Positions 1 to 11,479 of a stretch of DNA of 64,000 bases are shown here, piece after piece. The stretch is from Schistosoma haematobium. Lineage: Eukaryota; Platyhelminthes; Trematoda; Strigeidida; Schistosomatidae. The position numbers and the translations under genes were made by a program. The notes beneath the pieces were generated by a model. The model did not search any database and was not told the origin of the DNA. It saw nothing but the letters and a program-made list of their open reading frames with translations. The stretch lies in assembly GCF_000699445.3 (NCBI RefSeq), contig NC_067195.1, forward strand, positions 56,338,465-56,402,464, read 5' to 3'. Position 1 is the stretch's first letter. Each line of letters begins with the position of its first letter.

Positions 1-760
1 GTCTGCTTCCGATTCCCGACCCGGCGTGTTCTTCGGCCTCCCTCTTTTTCGTTTCCTTTCAGGATTCCAAGTTAGCGCTTACCTTGTGTTGCAGTTCGGT
101 GATTTCCGCAACGTATGTCCTATCCACTTCCACTGTCTTCTCCCAATTTCCTCTTCAGCTGGGAGTTGGTTTGTCCTCTCCCACAGTAGGCTGTTGCTGA
201 TGGTTTCCGGCCGGCAACGGACATTGACTATCTTGCGTAGACATTTGTTTTTATATATACTTGTACCTTTTTTGATGATGGTTGTAGTGGTCTCCACGTT
301 TCAGCTCCGTACAGTATAACTGTCTTGACGTTCGTATTGAAGATTCTGAATTAGATATTGGTTGACCGTTGTTTTGAGTTCCATATGTTCTTCAACTGTA
401 GGAGTGCAGTCCTTGATTTGCCAATCCTCGCCTTTATGTCTGTAGCTGATCCTTCCTAGCTGTGTGAAAAATTCCGCATCTTCCAGGGCTTCTTCATCAA
501 GTGTGATTAGGTTGGTGTTCTTCGTATTGTATTTCAGGATCTTGCTCGTTCCTTTGTGTATGTTGAGGCCTACTGATGTAGAGGCTACTGCTACACCGGC
601 TTTCCTCACATGTATTTGTTGGTGTGTATGGAATAGAAAGGCCAGGTCATCTATGAAGTCCAAATCTTATTGATTCCATGCTGTCCATTGTATTCCGTGC
701 TTCCCTTCAGATGTCGAAGTCTTCATAATCTAAGTGACCACCAGAAGAAAGAGGAAGGGG
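1..760 (-). mobile_element. RTE-like LINE fragment (reverse transcriptase, C-terminal half)
   Basis: This is part of a non-LTR retrotransposon read on the minus strand. From about 757 down, the translation gives the RT stretch before the catalytic box, then LDFIDDLAF (the F/YADD active-site motif, here FIDD) near 660-640, then GLNIHKGTSKILKYNT, and in other frames the C-terminal [13 protein letters not shown] near 100. The same order of motifs occurs in the complete copy at 21430-24634, so the family assignment is firm. The reading frame shifts several times and has stops, so it is not a working gene. It is 5'-truncated near 757, beside a run of eight G on the plus strand at about 757-764, and its 3' end lies outside the window. 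Confidence 0.85.
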
Positions 761-1234
761 GGGGTATTCAAACTATAGTTACTACGTTATTAGGGGAATA
801 CATTTAAATGATTCATCGTTCGTTGTAAATATTACTAAGTAAAAATAATAAATAGCTAAGACCTAGATGAAACTTAGTATGGAATATATAGGTCGATATT
901 AGTGAATAAATCATTGGGAATTAGGAATTGGTGGGTGTTTAGTTTCTTACTAGCTTGTAGATTTTTTCAGTGGAAATTCATCATCCAGTAGGAACAGTAG
1001 CCACGGGATTCAAATCTCATTATGAGTATGATACCTTAAAACCATTTAACCGGAATCCGATTGTTACTATTTGCAATTTGAACATTTAGTCTACAGGTTA
1101 TGAATTATTACAATACCTCACATGTATAGGTAGGGAATAAAACGTAAGAGAAAGGAAATTATTCTGGATTCCGCACTGATTCAAAGTGGATTTTGCCAAG
1201 TCAGCCGCGAGTATATTCGTTGTATTAAATTGTT
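761..1234. other. AT-rich spacer, nothing recognised
   Basis: No open reading frame, tRNA-like box or repeat family seen elsewhere in the window was recognised here. Confidence 0.5.
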
Positions 1235-1435
1235 CAGTGAATTATATCCTATTCAGTACTCATGCGTTAGTCGGAAAGTCATCGGTCTGATTCCTAGTTG
1301 TGAGGTCATGGATGTACACTGCTGAAGAGTTCTACACTAGAATGAAACGACCATACAGTGCCTCAAGGTTCTTAATGGTTGTCTAACTTAGATCGGTTCG
1401 CGGTGTCAATAAAATTCAGCAATCTATAGAACCTC
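1235..1435 (+). mobile_element. Hammerhead-bearing SINE-like repeat, subfamily B
   Basis: A diverged copy of the tRNA-derived short repeat found many times in this window. The head is poorly kept. The middle carries a hammerhead motif (1317-1360) and the tail shows the family signature reading roughly GCCTCAAGGTT, then GTCTAACTTAGATCGGTTC. RNA polymerase III transcripts of such repeats are known for the Sm-alpha family of schistosomes; transcription of this copy is inferred only. Confidence 0.7.
1317..1360 (+). ncRNA. Hammerhead ribozyme motif, core intact (SINE B)
   Basis: Stem I is CACTG/CAGTG. The core reads CTGAAGA, then stem II GTTC/GAAT, then GAAA and cleavage triplet ATA. Compared with the subfamily form GTCC/GGAC, one stem II pair changed from C-G to U-A on both sides, which keeps the stem. 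Stem III is weak (15.2-16.2 is C opposite A), so cleavage may be slow. Confidence 0.6.
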
Positions 1436-1920
1436 GTACTGTATAGTATATCCTTTGGTTTTTGGGATTTTCGAGTTGTAATAAGTTATTTGATTCTCAG
1501 CGACTTTTCCTTAAGTTCATGATGGAACTTAAGTATATGGAGACCTCATATAATGTTAAATGACCTTGTAAAATATAAACCACTTATCCAGTTCAAGATA
1601 AGGTTAGGAATTTTGGTCAGGAGTCGCGATGGGGAATTGAAGTTAAAATTTTCACCACGAACTGACATCAGCTATAATACAATATCTCTGTGTTAATATA
1701 GATGAACAAACTCAGACAAATTCTAGAAGCGCTATCATAAACCCAATCGGTCCCTTTTTATGCTTTGTTCCCACCAGATTTATTATCTTTCCTTGGTTTT
1801 GTATCCAGTGTCTTGTACTCAGTTAATAAAACTCTGTAACTGATAATCCAATTAATTTATAAATGAATTCACTTGGATATAAATTAAAATCTTCCTTGAG
1901 CTCTTTTCGAAATTCCTTTG

Positions 1921-1923
<3 letters not shown>
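1436..1923. other. Spacer, nothing recognised
   Basis: AT-rich sequence with no supported gene or repeat. Confidence 0.5.

Positions 1924-1981
<58 letters not shown>
1924..1981. repeat. (AT)n microsatellite
   Basis: About 58 bases of perfect AT dinucleotide repeat, followed by a short GA-rich run. Confidence 0.97.
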
Positions 1982-1986
<5 letters not shown>

Positions 1987-2919
1987 GAGAGATAGGAAAT
2001 AACCCATCTAAATACAATCCAGTACTACCGTGGTTCACGTGATAAAGAGCCCTTTTGTGTTTTGGATAACTTCACTGTATTATATCATTACTATAGTCTA
2101 TTTCAATTAGTTGAATTTGTTGTTTTTCCCCCATTAATCATTATTGCAAATGGATCATATGGATTTTGGTATAATATTAATAGATACGAATTAAAAAGTA
2201 CTTTTTTCATACAAGTATTAAAAGGAATTAATATAAAGTTGGCTAAAATGTTCTGTACTCATTTCTGGACATATATCACGCTTCACTTAATTTAATCATG
2301 ACAGGAGTTAATCAAGAATAAAATTAATGTATATATTAGTGATTGAATGCTTTCAAAATCATTTTGGTTGATGCTATATTCAATGTTTTTAATATTCATT
2401 GTGTTACTCCCACCACTTTCTGTCATCATCCTGTTCATTTTCTAGATAAGTGCTGCTTATTAGATTGTTCTTTTTCAATAAATAATTTTACACCAAGCTC
2501 TAATTTTCACTTCATTGACATTTTTCATTAACCCTATGATAATGCGCTGAACTGACATGTTTCATAACAGTCAGTTGCACATAACTTTCAGACACTTGCA
2601 ATTAAATTTAATTCAAATTACGCTTTATTTAATATATAGTACTGAATCACTAAATGAATGAAAATATAACCGGTTTTGCAAATAAAACATTTACAACGTT
2701 TCAGATCATTTGAGCTATAGTGCTTGATTTTAGATTTGAAAATGACGAATTTGGTAATGTTGAGATGTATTAAACTAGGTTAAAATAATTTTTCACTTGT
2801 TCCTGTGTTTTAATGTTTTTTTTTTCAAGTGATGTCGATTCGTGAGAAAAATTTGCTCTACGTTACACAAAATATACAGAAAACACCAGTCTTATCCAGA
2901 TCATCTGATTTATGTTAAG
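1982..2919. other. AT-rich spacer, nothing recognised
   Basis: Short open frames here have no recognisable motif and are typical of chance in AT-rich DNA. Confidence 0.5.

Positions 2920-2968
<49 letters not shown>
2920..2968. repeat. (AT)n microsatellite abutting a SINE
   Basis: About 49 bases of AT repeat ending about 10 bases before the 3' end of the minus-strand SINE copy at 2978-3185. Confidence 0.97.
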
Positions 2969-2970
<2 letters not shown>

Positions 2971-2977
2971 AAATTGT

Positions 2978-3185
2978 CTTATATCAGAAGGGGTTTCTGT
3001 GGATATGATAGTAATTTCAATAGTTGAGATCATGAGTCGATTGAAGCTAGACCACCATGGAAAACCTGGAGACACTGGACTGCCGTCTCGTCCTAGTATG
3101 GGACTCCCCAGCATTGCGCAACCACGATCCCGCCTCGCGAGATTCGAACTCAGAACTTGTCTGTCTCAACTATTGAAATTGTTTT
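2978..3185 (-). mobile_element. SINE-like repeat B with inactivated hammerhead
   Basis: A minus-strand copy. Its 3' tail (ATATCAGAAGGGG on the plus strand) lies at the left, then TCAATTGAAGC-like tail sequence, the ribozyme region (about 3087-3130) and a B-box-like GAGTTCGAATC at about 3141-3151. The ribozyme core reads CTGGGGA (A6 to G) and GAGA instead of GAAA, so self-cleavage is not expected. Confidence 0.85.
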
Positions 3186-5069
3186 ATGTTTTCAGTTTTA
3201 TACACATACGCATTGGTATTATTTTGTGGCTGATATAAGTGGGTCATTTTTATTCAGAACTTACAAATAATGTCTATTATTTACATTTTGTAAGTAGAAA
3301 TTAATTTTCAATCTAAATTTATTTTACACTGATTAATCAAAATTAATAAATGATGATTGAAAACAGTTTAATACTTAGGAAAAACTATTGGTCATAAAAT
3401 TATTTAAATATTGTGGAAAATTGAAGTCAAAAATCCATATTTGTAAATTATAACTCATTTCTACGTATAAACTCAGTTTATCATCAAAACTTTTATTTCA
3501 ATAGTTAAGACTATGTTAGTCGTCGATATGTATTCAACTACCGCTTTTATCGACAGGATTTATTTGTAAACTTACTAGAACTGATATATTTTTAGTGATT
3601 TGAAAGAGCGCTGACCATATTTGCTAAAAATATGCATAGACTGTTGAAAGAGTTTGGTATTTAGTGTAATAACATGTTAGAAATTGGTTACTAAAGAATG
3701 GAAGTTGATAGTATTTCCTATGTTGCGATTAACTGAACATAACAATACTTACAAAAATAATCGTTGACTGAAAATAATTTTCATCGAAAGCTCCAGTTGA
3801 TGAGTTTTGTAATTCAATACTTTTTGAGTTATCAATAATGTTTCCTGTCCAAACTGAACATCCAATTAAAATTATTATATTTTCCGAACAAAACAACGTA
3901 CAAACAGTTGAGTTTTCAAAGATTTGAATGCAAAATGAGGTGAGTTGTAGAGGTATGAATAAATAGGAGTTTGTAGTTAACTGTTATTTCTTCATTTAGG
4001 AGTCCACAGCTTACAACCTGCAGGTCTTATAAATACCAAAGTATCAGTTAGCAAATTGATTAAACGATTTATTGTCATCATTTTCCGAAAAATTTTAAAT
4101 TTCCAATTGATCCTCATGATCTTTAAGTGTTAGTGGGTGAGTAACTCTACCGACTCAGAATTGATTTACTCTATACACCATAAATTAATACTAAAATTTC
4201 GAGAGCTCACTATGAAAAACATCACTCTTATACAAGTTGGTGATTTTCTGTGGATTTCGCAACATTTTGATTTGTCTGTGAATCATCTACAGTCATGTTA
4301 TATTAATGTAAGATAAATAACAATCTAGTGGTTGGATAATACATGACAGCTAGAAAATGAACAATGTTAAAAAAACAACCGAAATTTTCATCATTTGATT
4401 GAGTTAATATCATGTGTCAATGTGTATATTTTCAACTGTCAAACCCACAACTTGACCAAATCATCAAGCATACAACCGTTTGACTAATATAAATATAATT
4501 CTTCAATTAGGGTTTATTTCGTTCACAACACACCACAAAGGATGCTGATCGAGATAAAAGAAAAGTCATAAGATTCCTTCTGTTTATCTTCATGTACCTG
4601 AAACTTCCCAGCTTTCATGTATTTCAATATGAAGTATTTAAAAGCAAACTTTAATGTCAGTTTTATTTTGAGAGTTCAAATGGTAAATAATAAATGGTTT
4701 CTCTAGAAATCACAGTGTGGTATATACACAAGTGCTAGGCTGACTAATAATTTACAATAGAATATGTTAGTAAACAGTAGTGAGAATATAGGTAAATAAG
4801 TAATCTATATTTCGTTGTGTAAGTGACAATTAATTAATATCTGCATCATATTTGAATATATGTTGCATACATTTTAGAAAACAAACAAAGTACTTATATA
4901 CAATTTCCAGCCAGCAACACAGATATGTTACAGAACATCTAGATGAATTTCTACACAATTAATTAACAAACGTACTTGGAAGTGAAGCGTTTAATAAGGG
5001 TATCCACTGTATTGTTCATAAGTATATGAGCTTCAGTATGAAAACAGTTGAATTAACTTCATCGTCAGT
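3186..5069. other. Long AT-rich spacer, nothing recognised
   Basis: About 1.9 kb without a supported gene, repeat or RNA. Frames are short and closed. Confidence 0.5.
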
Positions 5070-5260
5070 CCTTTTCCAAAGAAACTGATAATCTATCACA
5101 TGTTTTATATCATCAAGCGACTTTAGCTGGACAACCACTGAAAACCTGAAAGCATAGGAAATCTGTTTCGTCTTAGTAGGAGACTTTTCAACACCGTACA
5201 TCCACGACCCCAATGTGGATCAAACCCTAAACCTCTTGGTTTCGCTTTTGGACCTCTAAG
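5070..5260 (-). mobile_element. Degenerate SINE-like repeat B
   Basis: Minus-strand remnant with the order tail (GACAACCACTGAAAACCTG), ribozyme region (TTTCGTCTTAGTAGGAGAC) and head. The hammerhead core is broken, reading TTGAAAA where CTGANGA is needed. Confidence 0.6.
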
Positions 5261-5689
5261 TTAGGATAGTAGTGCTAAACAGAGGGTATCAGCAGTCAGC
5301 TGTAAAATTACCATTCTCATCCGAATTATTTTCTCGATATGTCATTTTATTTATTATCGGAAAGTGCATTTAGTCACATGTTCTTAATTAACTTCATAAA
5401 GAAATAATGTAGCGTTCAATAAACTACTTAAATATATTTTATAGTTATATGGCAAAGTAGTTTTGTCGTTAAAATTATATTATAAAGCTTACGTGATCGA
5501 TTATTCAAGGTGTTTACCATTATATTCAACTTAAGAATAGTTATCAAATGGAAAATTCTTAATAATTCTTATTAATTTAATAGTTTGTAAATAACCTTGT
5601 CACTCCTTGCATGTTTATTATTATTTTTAGGGTGAATAAGTAACTCGTACATTCGTTTTAATGTCAATGATATTCTCTAACTTTAAACC
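5261..5689. other. Spacer, nothing recognised
   Basis: No supported feature. Confidence 0.5.
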
Positions 5690-5790
5690 ATGAACTGATC
5701 TTAGCCATCGAAAATTAGTAGACACTGGACACCATTTTCGTTTCAGTATGAAACTTTTCCGTTGTTCAGTGCTTTCTGGTCTTCAATAGT
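5690..5790 (-). mobile_element. Short SINE B remnant
   Basis: Contains GACACTGGACACCATTTTCG followed by CAGTATGAAAC, matching the stem III to stem II part of subfamily B on the minus strand. The CTGANGA side has decayed. Confidence 0.4.
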
Positions 5791-7779
5791 GATCTTAATG
5801 GGATTATTAAACGATCACTGGTCATAAATAGATTTACCAGTCTTTTGAGTCTCAATTCCTCGATATGAATGCTTTTTTTGTAAAATACCCTAGCACATTT
5901 TTTCACAGGGTGGACCAGTGAATCACAGACATGACTAATAGCCAGAGAAAACATTGAATTCAAACGTCAAATGAAATGCGGTATTGTTGCCCTGATTGGC
6001 TGCCTTGACAATACTTTTGCTCAAATTATTATGAGCTCATTTTACATTATTTTCTAGGCCACCAGTACCTAATGGAAACAATCAATTGATATTTAGTATG
6101 GATATATATCTATCACTAATTCTTCATTAATAATGTTTACATTCAATTCAGACAACTACCAGTTTACATAATGGTTATAAAAAACTAACAGTTAAAAGAG
6201 GACATCACAGTAAAAACAATGTCATTACTACAGATCTTTTGCAGCACAATCTAATGATACATATGTTTTATTTCCTGAAACTAGATGATAATATGATTGT
6301 TACAGACTCACTGTATAAAGGATATGGTGATAACGTTAAGATCTAGTTTGGTAAGTCAAAGTATGCTAATTCAGTGAGATTCGATAATATCGAAAACATT
6401 GTATGAATAATTCTTCAATAAAATCATCTTTACATCTTCTTAAACGTTATTCTTATTCGAGTGTAAAAATGAAATGGTTAAACAAACTATCTTCATAATG
6501 TTTATTCAGATGCAAAATTTATTTGAGTCATCGTAGATTGTGCCAAGTTTAACAGAAGTGACAAATAGTGAAATTCTTACCTAATTTTAATCAACTGATG
6601 TTAATAAGTATAATTAAGTTGAATAAATACTGTTGTAATCAAGAATACTTTCAATTGTATTTCAAAGAACAATAATTTTCTTGGAATATCCATTCATTCA
6701 ACTTAAACAATCGTAAAATAATGCCTTTCTCACTAGTAGTGGTTAGTTTTCATATATATTAAATGGTTTAAATATGACAAAACTCTTGGATATATATGCA
6801 TGTAAAGGCTAAAGGTAGAACAATTTGAAAATACTTTTGTAGGATAAATATATATACATTTTTTCTAAAGTAATACGGATCATTGTACATAAATGATCAG
6901 CTGGTGCACTCATGACTTTTGCTCATCTCATTTTTCGCCATTGAGCAATCAATCATAATTATCCGCCATTAAAAATATCAACAGAAGTAAATGACTTATT
7001 TCAGATGAGAAATCTTTGATTCGTATGTTCAAATGACAGACAGAAAGGAAGGAAATTATCTGTGCAACTGACATACAAGCTAAATCTTTTTCGTTTCCAA
7101 AGCGATTTCCTGTAGAACTATGGAACAGGGAAAGATTAAAAACATTAAAGTGGAGTAACATAATGTTTGGTGACAGTAGATACTAAACCATTGACGCGTC
7201 GACTAGCACTAGCATTCTTGATTTAACCCAGAATCCTTATTGGTCATCAAAATAGTAACTTCTCACCTAACCCTGCCAGTTGAGTCCAGAACACAATCTC
7301 AGTCTCCAATGTATGAATAATATATGTCATCCACATGTAGTTTATAAACAAGCAAACCAGACCTCATCACATCATTAAATAAATAATAACATTTGTGCAA
7401 GGGCGAGCAAAAATTGGCTATGATTGTAAGAAACTGTAACTAATAGATTGCGAATAATTTCTGAATGGTAAATCGTATAACAGTTGCCAGCAAGTTAAAT
7501 GAAAGTTTATGATAAAAGAAATATGAATATATATAATCTAGTTATTTATAAATTATCCAGTAAGAATATGTGTAATATTGGTCCATAAATAATTCCTAGT
7601 AGTTACCATCCATTTATACTTCATTCGAATATAACACCGTTTTTTGAAGATCCGGAAGATGAGGTTCTCACATGATTTTGTCCACTCCCATATAGGGTTA
7701 GATGCTGATTAAAAAATGGATAATTCCAATTTCCCTGCATTTTCCTCTCCTATGAAACAATTTTGTATCTTTATACACA
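5791..7779. other. Long AT-rich spacer, nothing recognised
   Basis: About 2 kb with no supported gene or repeat family. Confidence 0.5.
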
Positions 7780-8735
7780 CACGTAACAAATAATGTGGCT
7801 TTGGTTAAAGCATATTTCTCATACTTACTAGGGGATTCACTAAAAGTGACTGCATTATGAGGATAAACAACATTTGATTTGAAATCATCCGAACTGTAAT
7901 TAGGTTAGAATTTAGTTATAACTTATGATTCATACTGACCACGTTTTCCACAAGAAACAAATAAATTATGGGGACAAATAACATCTGATATGACATAACC
8001 AAGATTTGATTCTTCTAAAATATTTTGCTCAAATTTATTAGGAATTTCATTAAAGAATAATGAATCACTAGAAAAATTGCATCAGATTTCCGATCAATAT
8101 TTGATTCATCCGACATATTTTCTTCGTTTTTATAGGGAATTTCACTAAAAATATGTGAACAATTAAGACAACCTCTATTTGAAACATGTGTTTCACAATG
8201 ATTTTGAATTTCATGTGACACACTTGTATGCATTGTGCTTCTAAAATCATTTTCTGAATACAAGTCTTACAAACTTTTTGGACAAATATCACATAAAATA
8301 TAAGTTGTGGTGGCTGGAATTTAACTTGAAAGTTATCCAGGGCCAATAGAGTTTTATTTAATTCTGAATATGGAGCTTCATTTAAGGAATCTTAAGTTTC
8401 TTGATCCTTCGGTATTTCCACAATTTCATGAACATTTGATAGGAACATCGTCATGCTGTGAAATGGAAAATTCACAAATTGAACATTCTGCTTTGGGCGT
8501 AACTAGATTTGAACCCACCATAGGGCATGTTAATGAAACGGCTATTACTGGAAGGATCATGTAGGACTGATACTGTATTGTTTAAATTACTGCTTGTTAA
8601 CGATCTATGAAGCCCATATTCATTCATTCTGCAGTCACTTCCCACTTGTGCACGCAATTTAGGAATCAATCCAACAGTTTCTGCAATAATATCAAAAAGT
8701 GGATGATTCAATAGTTCTTCAAATTTTATTTATCA
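7780..8735 (-). pseudogene. Decayed coding region with Cys pairs and internal repeats
   Basis: Read on the minus strand, this stretch keeps protein-like character across several frames but is cut by stops and frameshifts. Pieces include NHPLFDIIAETVGLIPKLRA (near 8710), ECSICEFSISQHDD (near 8485), ILCDICPKSL (near 8300) and GCLNCSHIFSEIPYKNEEN (near 8170). The CxxC pairs and scattered His resemble zinc-binding modules, but the spacing does not fit a standard C2H2 finger. A motif recurs about three times: FSEIPYKNEENMSDES, FNEIPNKFEQNILEES and FSESPSKYEKYAL, roughly 150 bases apart. I do not recognise the family. It may be a broken host gene, an exon cluster with small introns, or a transposon protein. 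Confidence 0.3.
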
Positions 8736-8776
8736 TCAATGTTAACACTGCATTTATTCTAATCATTTACTAACTA

Positions 8777-8780
8777 ATAT
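8777..8780. repeat. Left target-site duplication ATAT of the LTR
   Basis: ATAT directly before the LTR end TGTAGTGAAC; the matching ATAT is at 9061-9064. In AT-rich DNA a 4-base match carries modest weight. Confidence 0.5.
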
Positions 8781-9060
8781 TGTAGTGAACAGAACACAGG
8801 TGGGTAAAATGGAATATATTCGAAACAAAATTACAGGACTTGTTAATAAAATCTAAAAATCATAAAGTAAATGCTCAATTTGCAAAATATCCATAATTTA
8901 TATTAAAATGACTCAGGCTTCATTGTTCTTGTACTTTCATACAAATTGCATTCTGTTTCCATTCTTTACTGTTCGATCCTCTTGTCTCTTTGTTGCCAGA
9001 CCTTCTGTTCACGACTAACATCATATGCTACTTATGTCAATATAAGTAGCACACACCACA
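8781..9060 (-). mobile_element. Solo LTR
   Basis: A 280-base unit with TG...CA ends. On the minus strand it starts TGTGGTGTGTGCTACTTATA and ends near GTTCACTACA. It includes a near-palindrome ACTTATGTCAATATAAGT close to its 5' end. The same unit recurs at 39400-39678 (minus), 20277-20515 (plus, 3'-truncated) and 19738-19936 (minus, diverged), none with internal retroviral-type coding sequence beside it. That pattern is expected of solo LTRs left by recombination. The LTR superfamily (for example Gypsy or BEL/Pao) cannot be told from the LTR alone. Confidence 0.7.
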
Positions 9061-9064
9061 ATAT

Positions 9065-9638
9065 GTATGGATGTACGTTTTTAGAATATCCTACAGTAGA
9101 GTGTAAATCTACACAACAGTAATTATGTTGATAATGTGTTCATTGAAACATTGCTATTATTAGTTTTTTGTACTGATTTCAAAAAACAATTATTCTATTA
9201 ATTCTGCCCTACTGAGATCATATACACATCTACTCAGACTGATATTTATCTACTTAAACGTTAATGAACCATAAAGAACGTGATTTTTCCCCTCATTATT
9301 AGCTGAAATCTCAGAATTGAATTGAAATTTCATAATTGTTAAAATTGGTTAACATACATATATGATGTGTAGCGTCCAAACTATTTATGTTAGAACAAAA
9401 ACAATCCGGTAATAATAATAAATAAAAAGTTTCATTCCACTGAACTCTTATCCTGAAACTTCATTTTTAAAAAAAATATTTAATTACTTCTAGTTCGTTT
9501 TTTTATTGTAAATAAAAATTGACTGAGTATATTGTCGCCTTTTATAATTTTTACCGATACTATTTTGCTAATTTAGGTTGTTATCACCATATTCAGTTAA
9601 CATTAAAATAGACATTGCGTGGCTACAGTCTTCATGGG

Positions 9639-9640
<2 letters not shown>
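9065..9640. other. Spacer, nothing recognised
   Basis: AT-rich, no supported feature. Confidence 0.5.

Positions 9641-9681
<41 letters not shown>
9641..9681. repeat. (AT)n microsatellite
   Basis: About 40 bases of AT repeat. Confidence 0.97.
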
Positions 9682-9682
<1 letters not shown>

Positions 9683-9994
9683 CAAATTCTTCAACCGGAT
9701 TATCATTAGTACATTAAAAATCACAAAGTGTATACAATTATTTTCTGTATTAAAAATGACTTTTTCCTATTCATTTCTGCAAATGATACTTGAAGTAACT
9801 TGATGTTTAACTGTCTCTGAGGCTTAAAGTTTAACTCATATAATAAAAATGATTTAGGATATATTTATTTTACAAAAAAAATATAATTATTTAAAAAATG
9901 TCACTCACAACTGATGGTTATTCTTACTAAAATGTTTTCTATTTTAAACAAATGAAAACCTAAAAATCCACATACTCTCTAAATGAAAGATTTT

Positions 9995-10140
9995 TGATGG
10001 AGTTTTGTTCTCTGAGGTGAATGGTTTGATCTTGAAGTGTTCATCATTCTTCTGAACGACATCATCAGCACAAACTTCAGCTCAGAGAATAAAACTATCA
10101 AAATCATCTACCTGAGTTACAAATCTTTTCCACCATCTGA
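9995..10140 (-). mobile_element. PLE-terminus-like foldback fragment with hammerhead remnant
   Basis: Matches the sequence lying 3' of the Penelope-like element at 12549-12650, including GATGGAGTTTTGTTCTCTGA and CTTCTGAACGACATCATCAG. Inside it GTTTTGTTCTCTGAG (left) and CTCAGAGAATAAAAC (right) are inverted, so the fragment can fold back. On the minus strand it has CTGATGA (10062-10068), a stem II GTCGTTC/GAATGAT with AGAA loop, then GAAC in place of GAAA, so the ribozyme is broken at one core-adjacent base. Confidence 0.55.
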
Positions 10141-10394
10141 AAAGTTTTCGTTTAACTTGATTGTATAATTTATTTTAATAATAAAATTCCAGTATGAATT
10201 AATTTTTAGAAATTAATGAATTTAGGGAAATCTGTAATAGTTTAATCATCCGAATTATCAAATTAAAATATATTATCCAGAAAGATGTTACTTAATAAGT
10301 TTCGTATCACAGTAATTTGAGCTTATTGCAACTGATGTTCATATACAATGAAATAAGTGTAAAAAAGTTAATGATGCTTAAGAAACTATAGGAT
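10141..10394. other. Spacer, nothing recognised
   Basis: AT-rich, no supported feature. Confidence 0.5.
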
Positions 10395-10620
10395 TTGCTA
10401 CAATTGCTGACAAGTGCCAAGTAGCACGAAACCCGGGTCCAGGGTATCCTGTCGACTACCTCCAACCACCATCTAATCTCAATATATAGTGCCCGCAGTG
10501 TCGAGTCACCTAGACTGGTGGCCACATTGCAACATGATCGATAGCATTCGGTCTGCACTGAATAAGGGCTTGACACACATGACGTTGATCGCCACCCAGT
10601 GATCAACCAATTGTGATTAT
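10395..10620 (+). mobile_element. SINE-like repeat C, first copy of a tandem pair (5'-truncated)
   Basis: Begins in the ribozyme region and runs through the subfamily C body (CCTGTCGACTACCTCCAACC, then CACCTAGACTGGTGGCCACA, then GTGATCAACCAATTGT). It joins directly the head of the second copy. Its hammerhead (10402-10446) has stem II GTGC/GCAC, GAAA and GTC, but the core reads CTGACAA (G8 to A) and should not cleave. Confidence 0.7.
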
Positions 10621-10830
10621 ATAACAGGTCAGTCGCGGCCCTGATAGCTCAGTGGTAACGTCTCTGACTGTGAAGCTGGGTGACACGAGATCGAATCCGT
10701 CAGGGAGCACCAGTTCCATCAAGATTACAGGTACACCTTGCTGACGAGTGCCAAGTAGCACGAAACCCGGGTCCAGGGTTTCCTGTCGACTACCTCCAAC
10801 CACCCTCTGATTTTCTACTACTTTAGAACA
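10621..10830 (+). mobile_element. SINE-like repeat C, second copy with tRNA-like head
   Basis: The head is clearly tRNA-like: CCTGATAGCTCAGTGGTAAC contains an A-box, and GAGATCGAATCC about 40 bases later is a B-box, the two parts of an internal RNA polymerase III promoter. It is followed by a linker and an intact hammerhead (10735-10779). The copy is cut short after CTACCTCCAACCACC. Confidence 0.75.
10735..10779 (+). ncRNA. Hammerhead ribozyme, all core residues intact (SINE C)
   Basis: Stem I is ACCTTG/CAGGGT with one G-U pair. The core reads CTGACGA, stem II is GTGC/GCAC with loop CAAGTA, then GAAA. Stem III is ACC/GGT closed by CG, and the cleavage triplet is GTC at 10771-10773. All three stems differ from subfamilies A and B but pair fully. 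Of the ribozymes here this has the strongest short stem III. Confidence 0.75.
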
Positions 10831-10834
10831 CGGA

Positions 10835-11479
10835 TATTTCATGATGATAATATCATGTCGTCAGATATATTTTACCAATAGAATTAGATAGTATTTTGTT
10901 ACATACATTAGAAAAATAATTAACACTGTTAATGCAGTCTGAAATAAGAAACCTAAAAATTAAAACAGAATGGATGTTATAAAATGACAGAAGAATTCCT
11001 TGGAATAAAAGCTACTAATTTAATCACTTGGAATACTTTTGAATATTTTAAAGATACATTTTCTGAAATTTTATTGAAGTGTAGTTTGTAAAAACTTGTT
11101 TCATTTACAATAAATAAGGTATTTTGAGGGATCAATTTAAAGGTATAGTGTTTGCCGCGGTACTCAATGGTCGTTTGTCCAGTTTCGTGTCTAATTTATT
11201 AGCAATCAATGGACTTTAATGAAACAAAGGTTAACACAATTCAAGTTCTCAAAGGCTCTTAAAATGATATCGATTCATGACGTAATGTATCGTTAAATTT
11301 ATTTGATGTGCTGATAAACGTTAACAGTCGTATATATATGATTAATTATAAAAGAGTTGTGACAGAGAAAATGAAACAGAAGATGTTGATAGAAATTTAT
11401 CCGAGTAAATTATTCATAAGTCTGTGATGACTATGGTGATCGCAAGTGTCTATTTGTATGTGAATATATATATATATAT
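10835..11479. other. Spacer, nothing recognised
   Basis: AT-rich, with a 16-base AT run at about 11465-11480. Confidence 0.5.

Noticed and set aside
2912..3238. A 108-codon frame starting with a Tyr-Ile run
   Set aside because: The start is the AT microsatellite and the rest is a SINE B copy read through.
10621..10690. A tRNA gene
   Set aside because: A- and B-boxes are tRNA-like, but the fold has no proper acceptor stem and the sequence is the head of a SINE.
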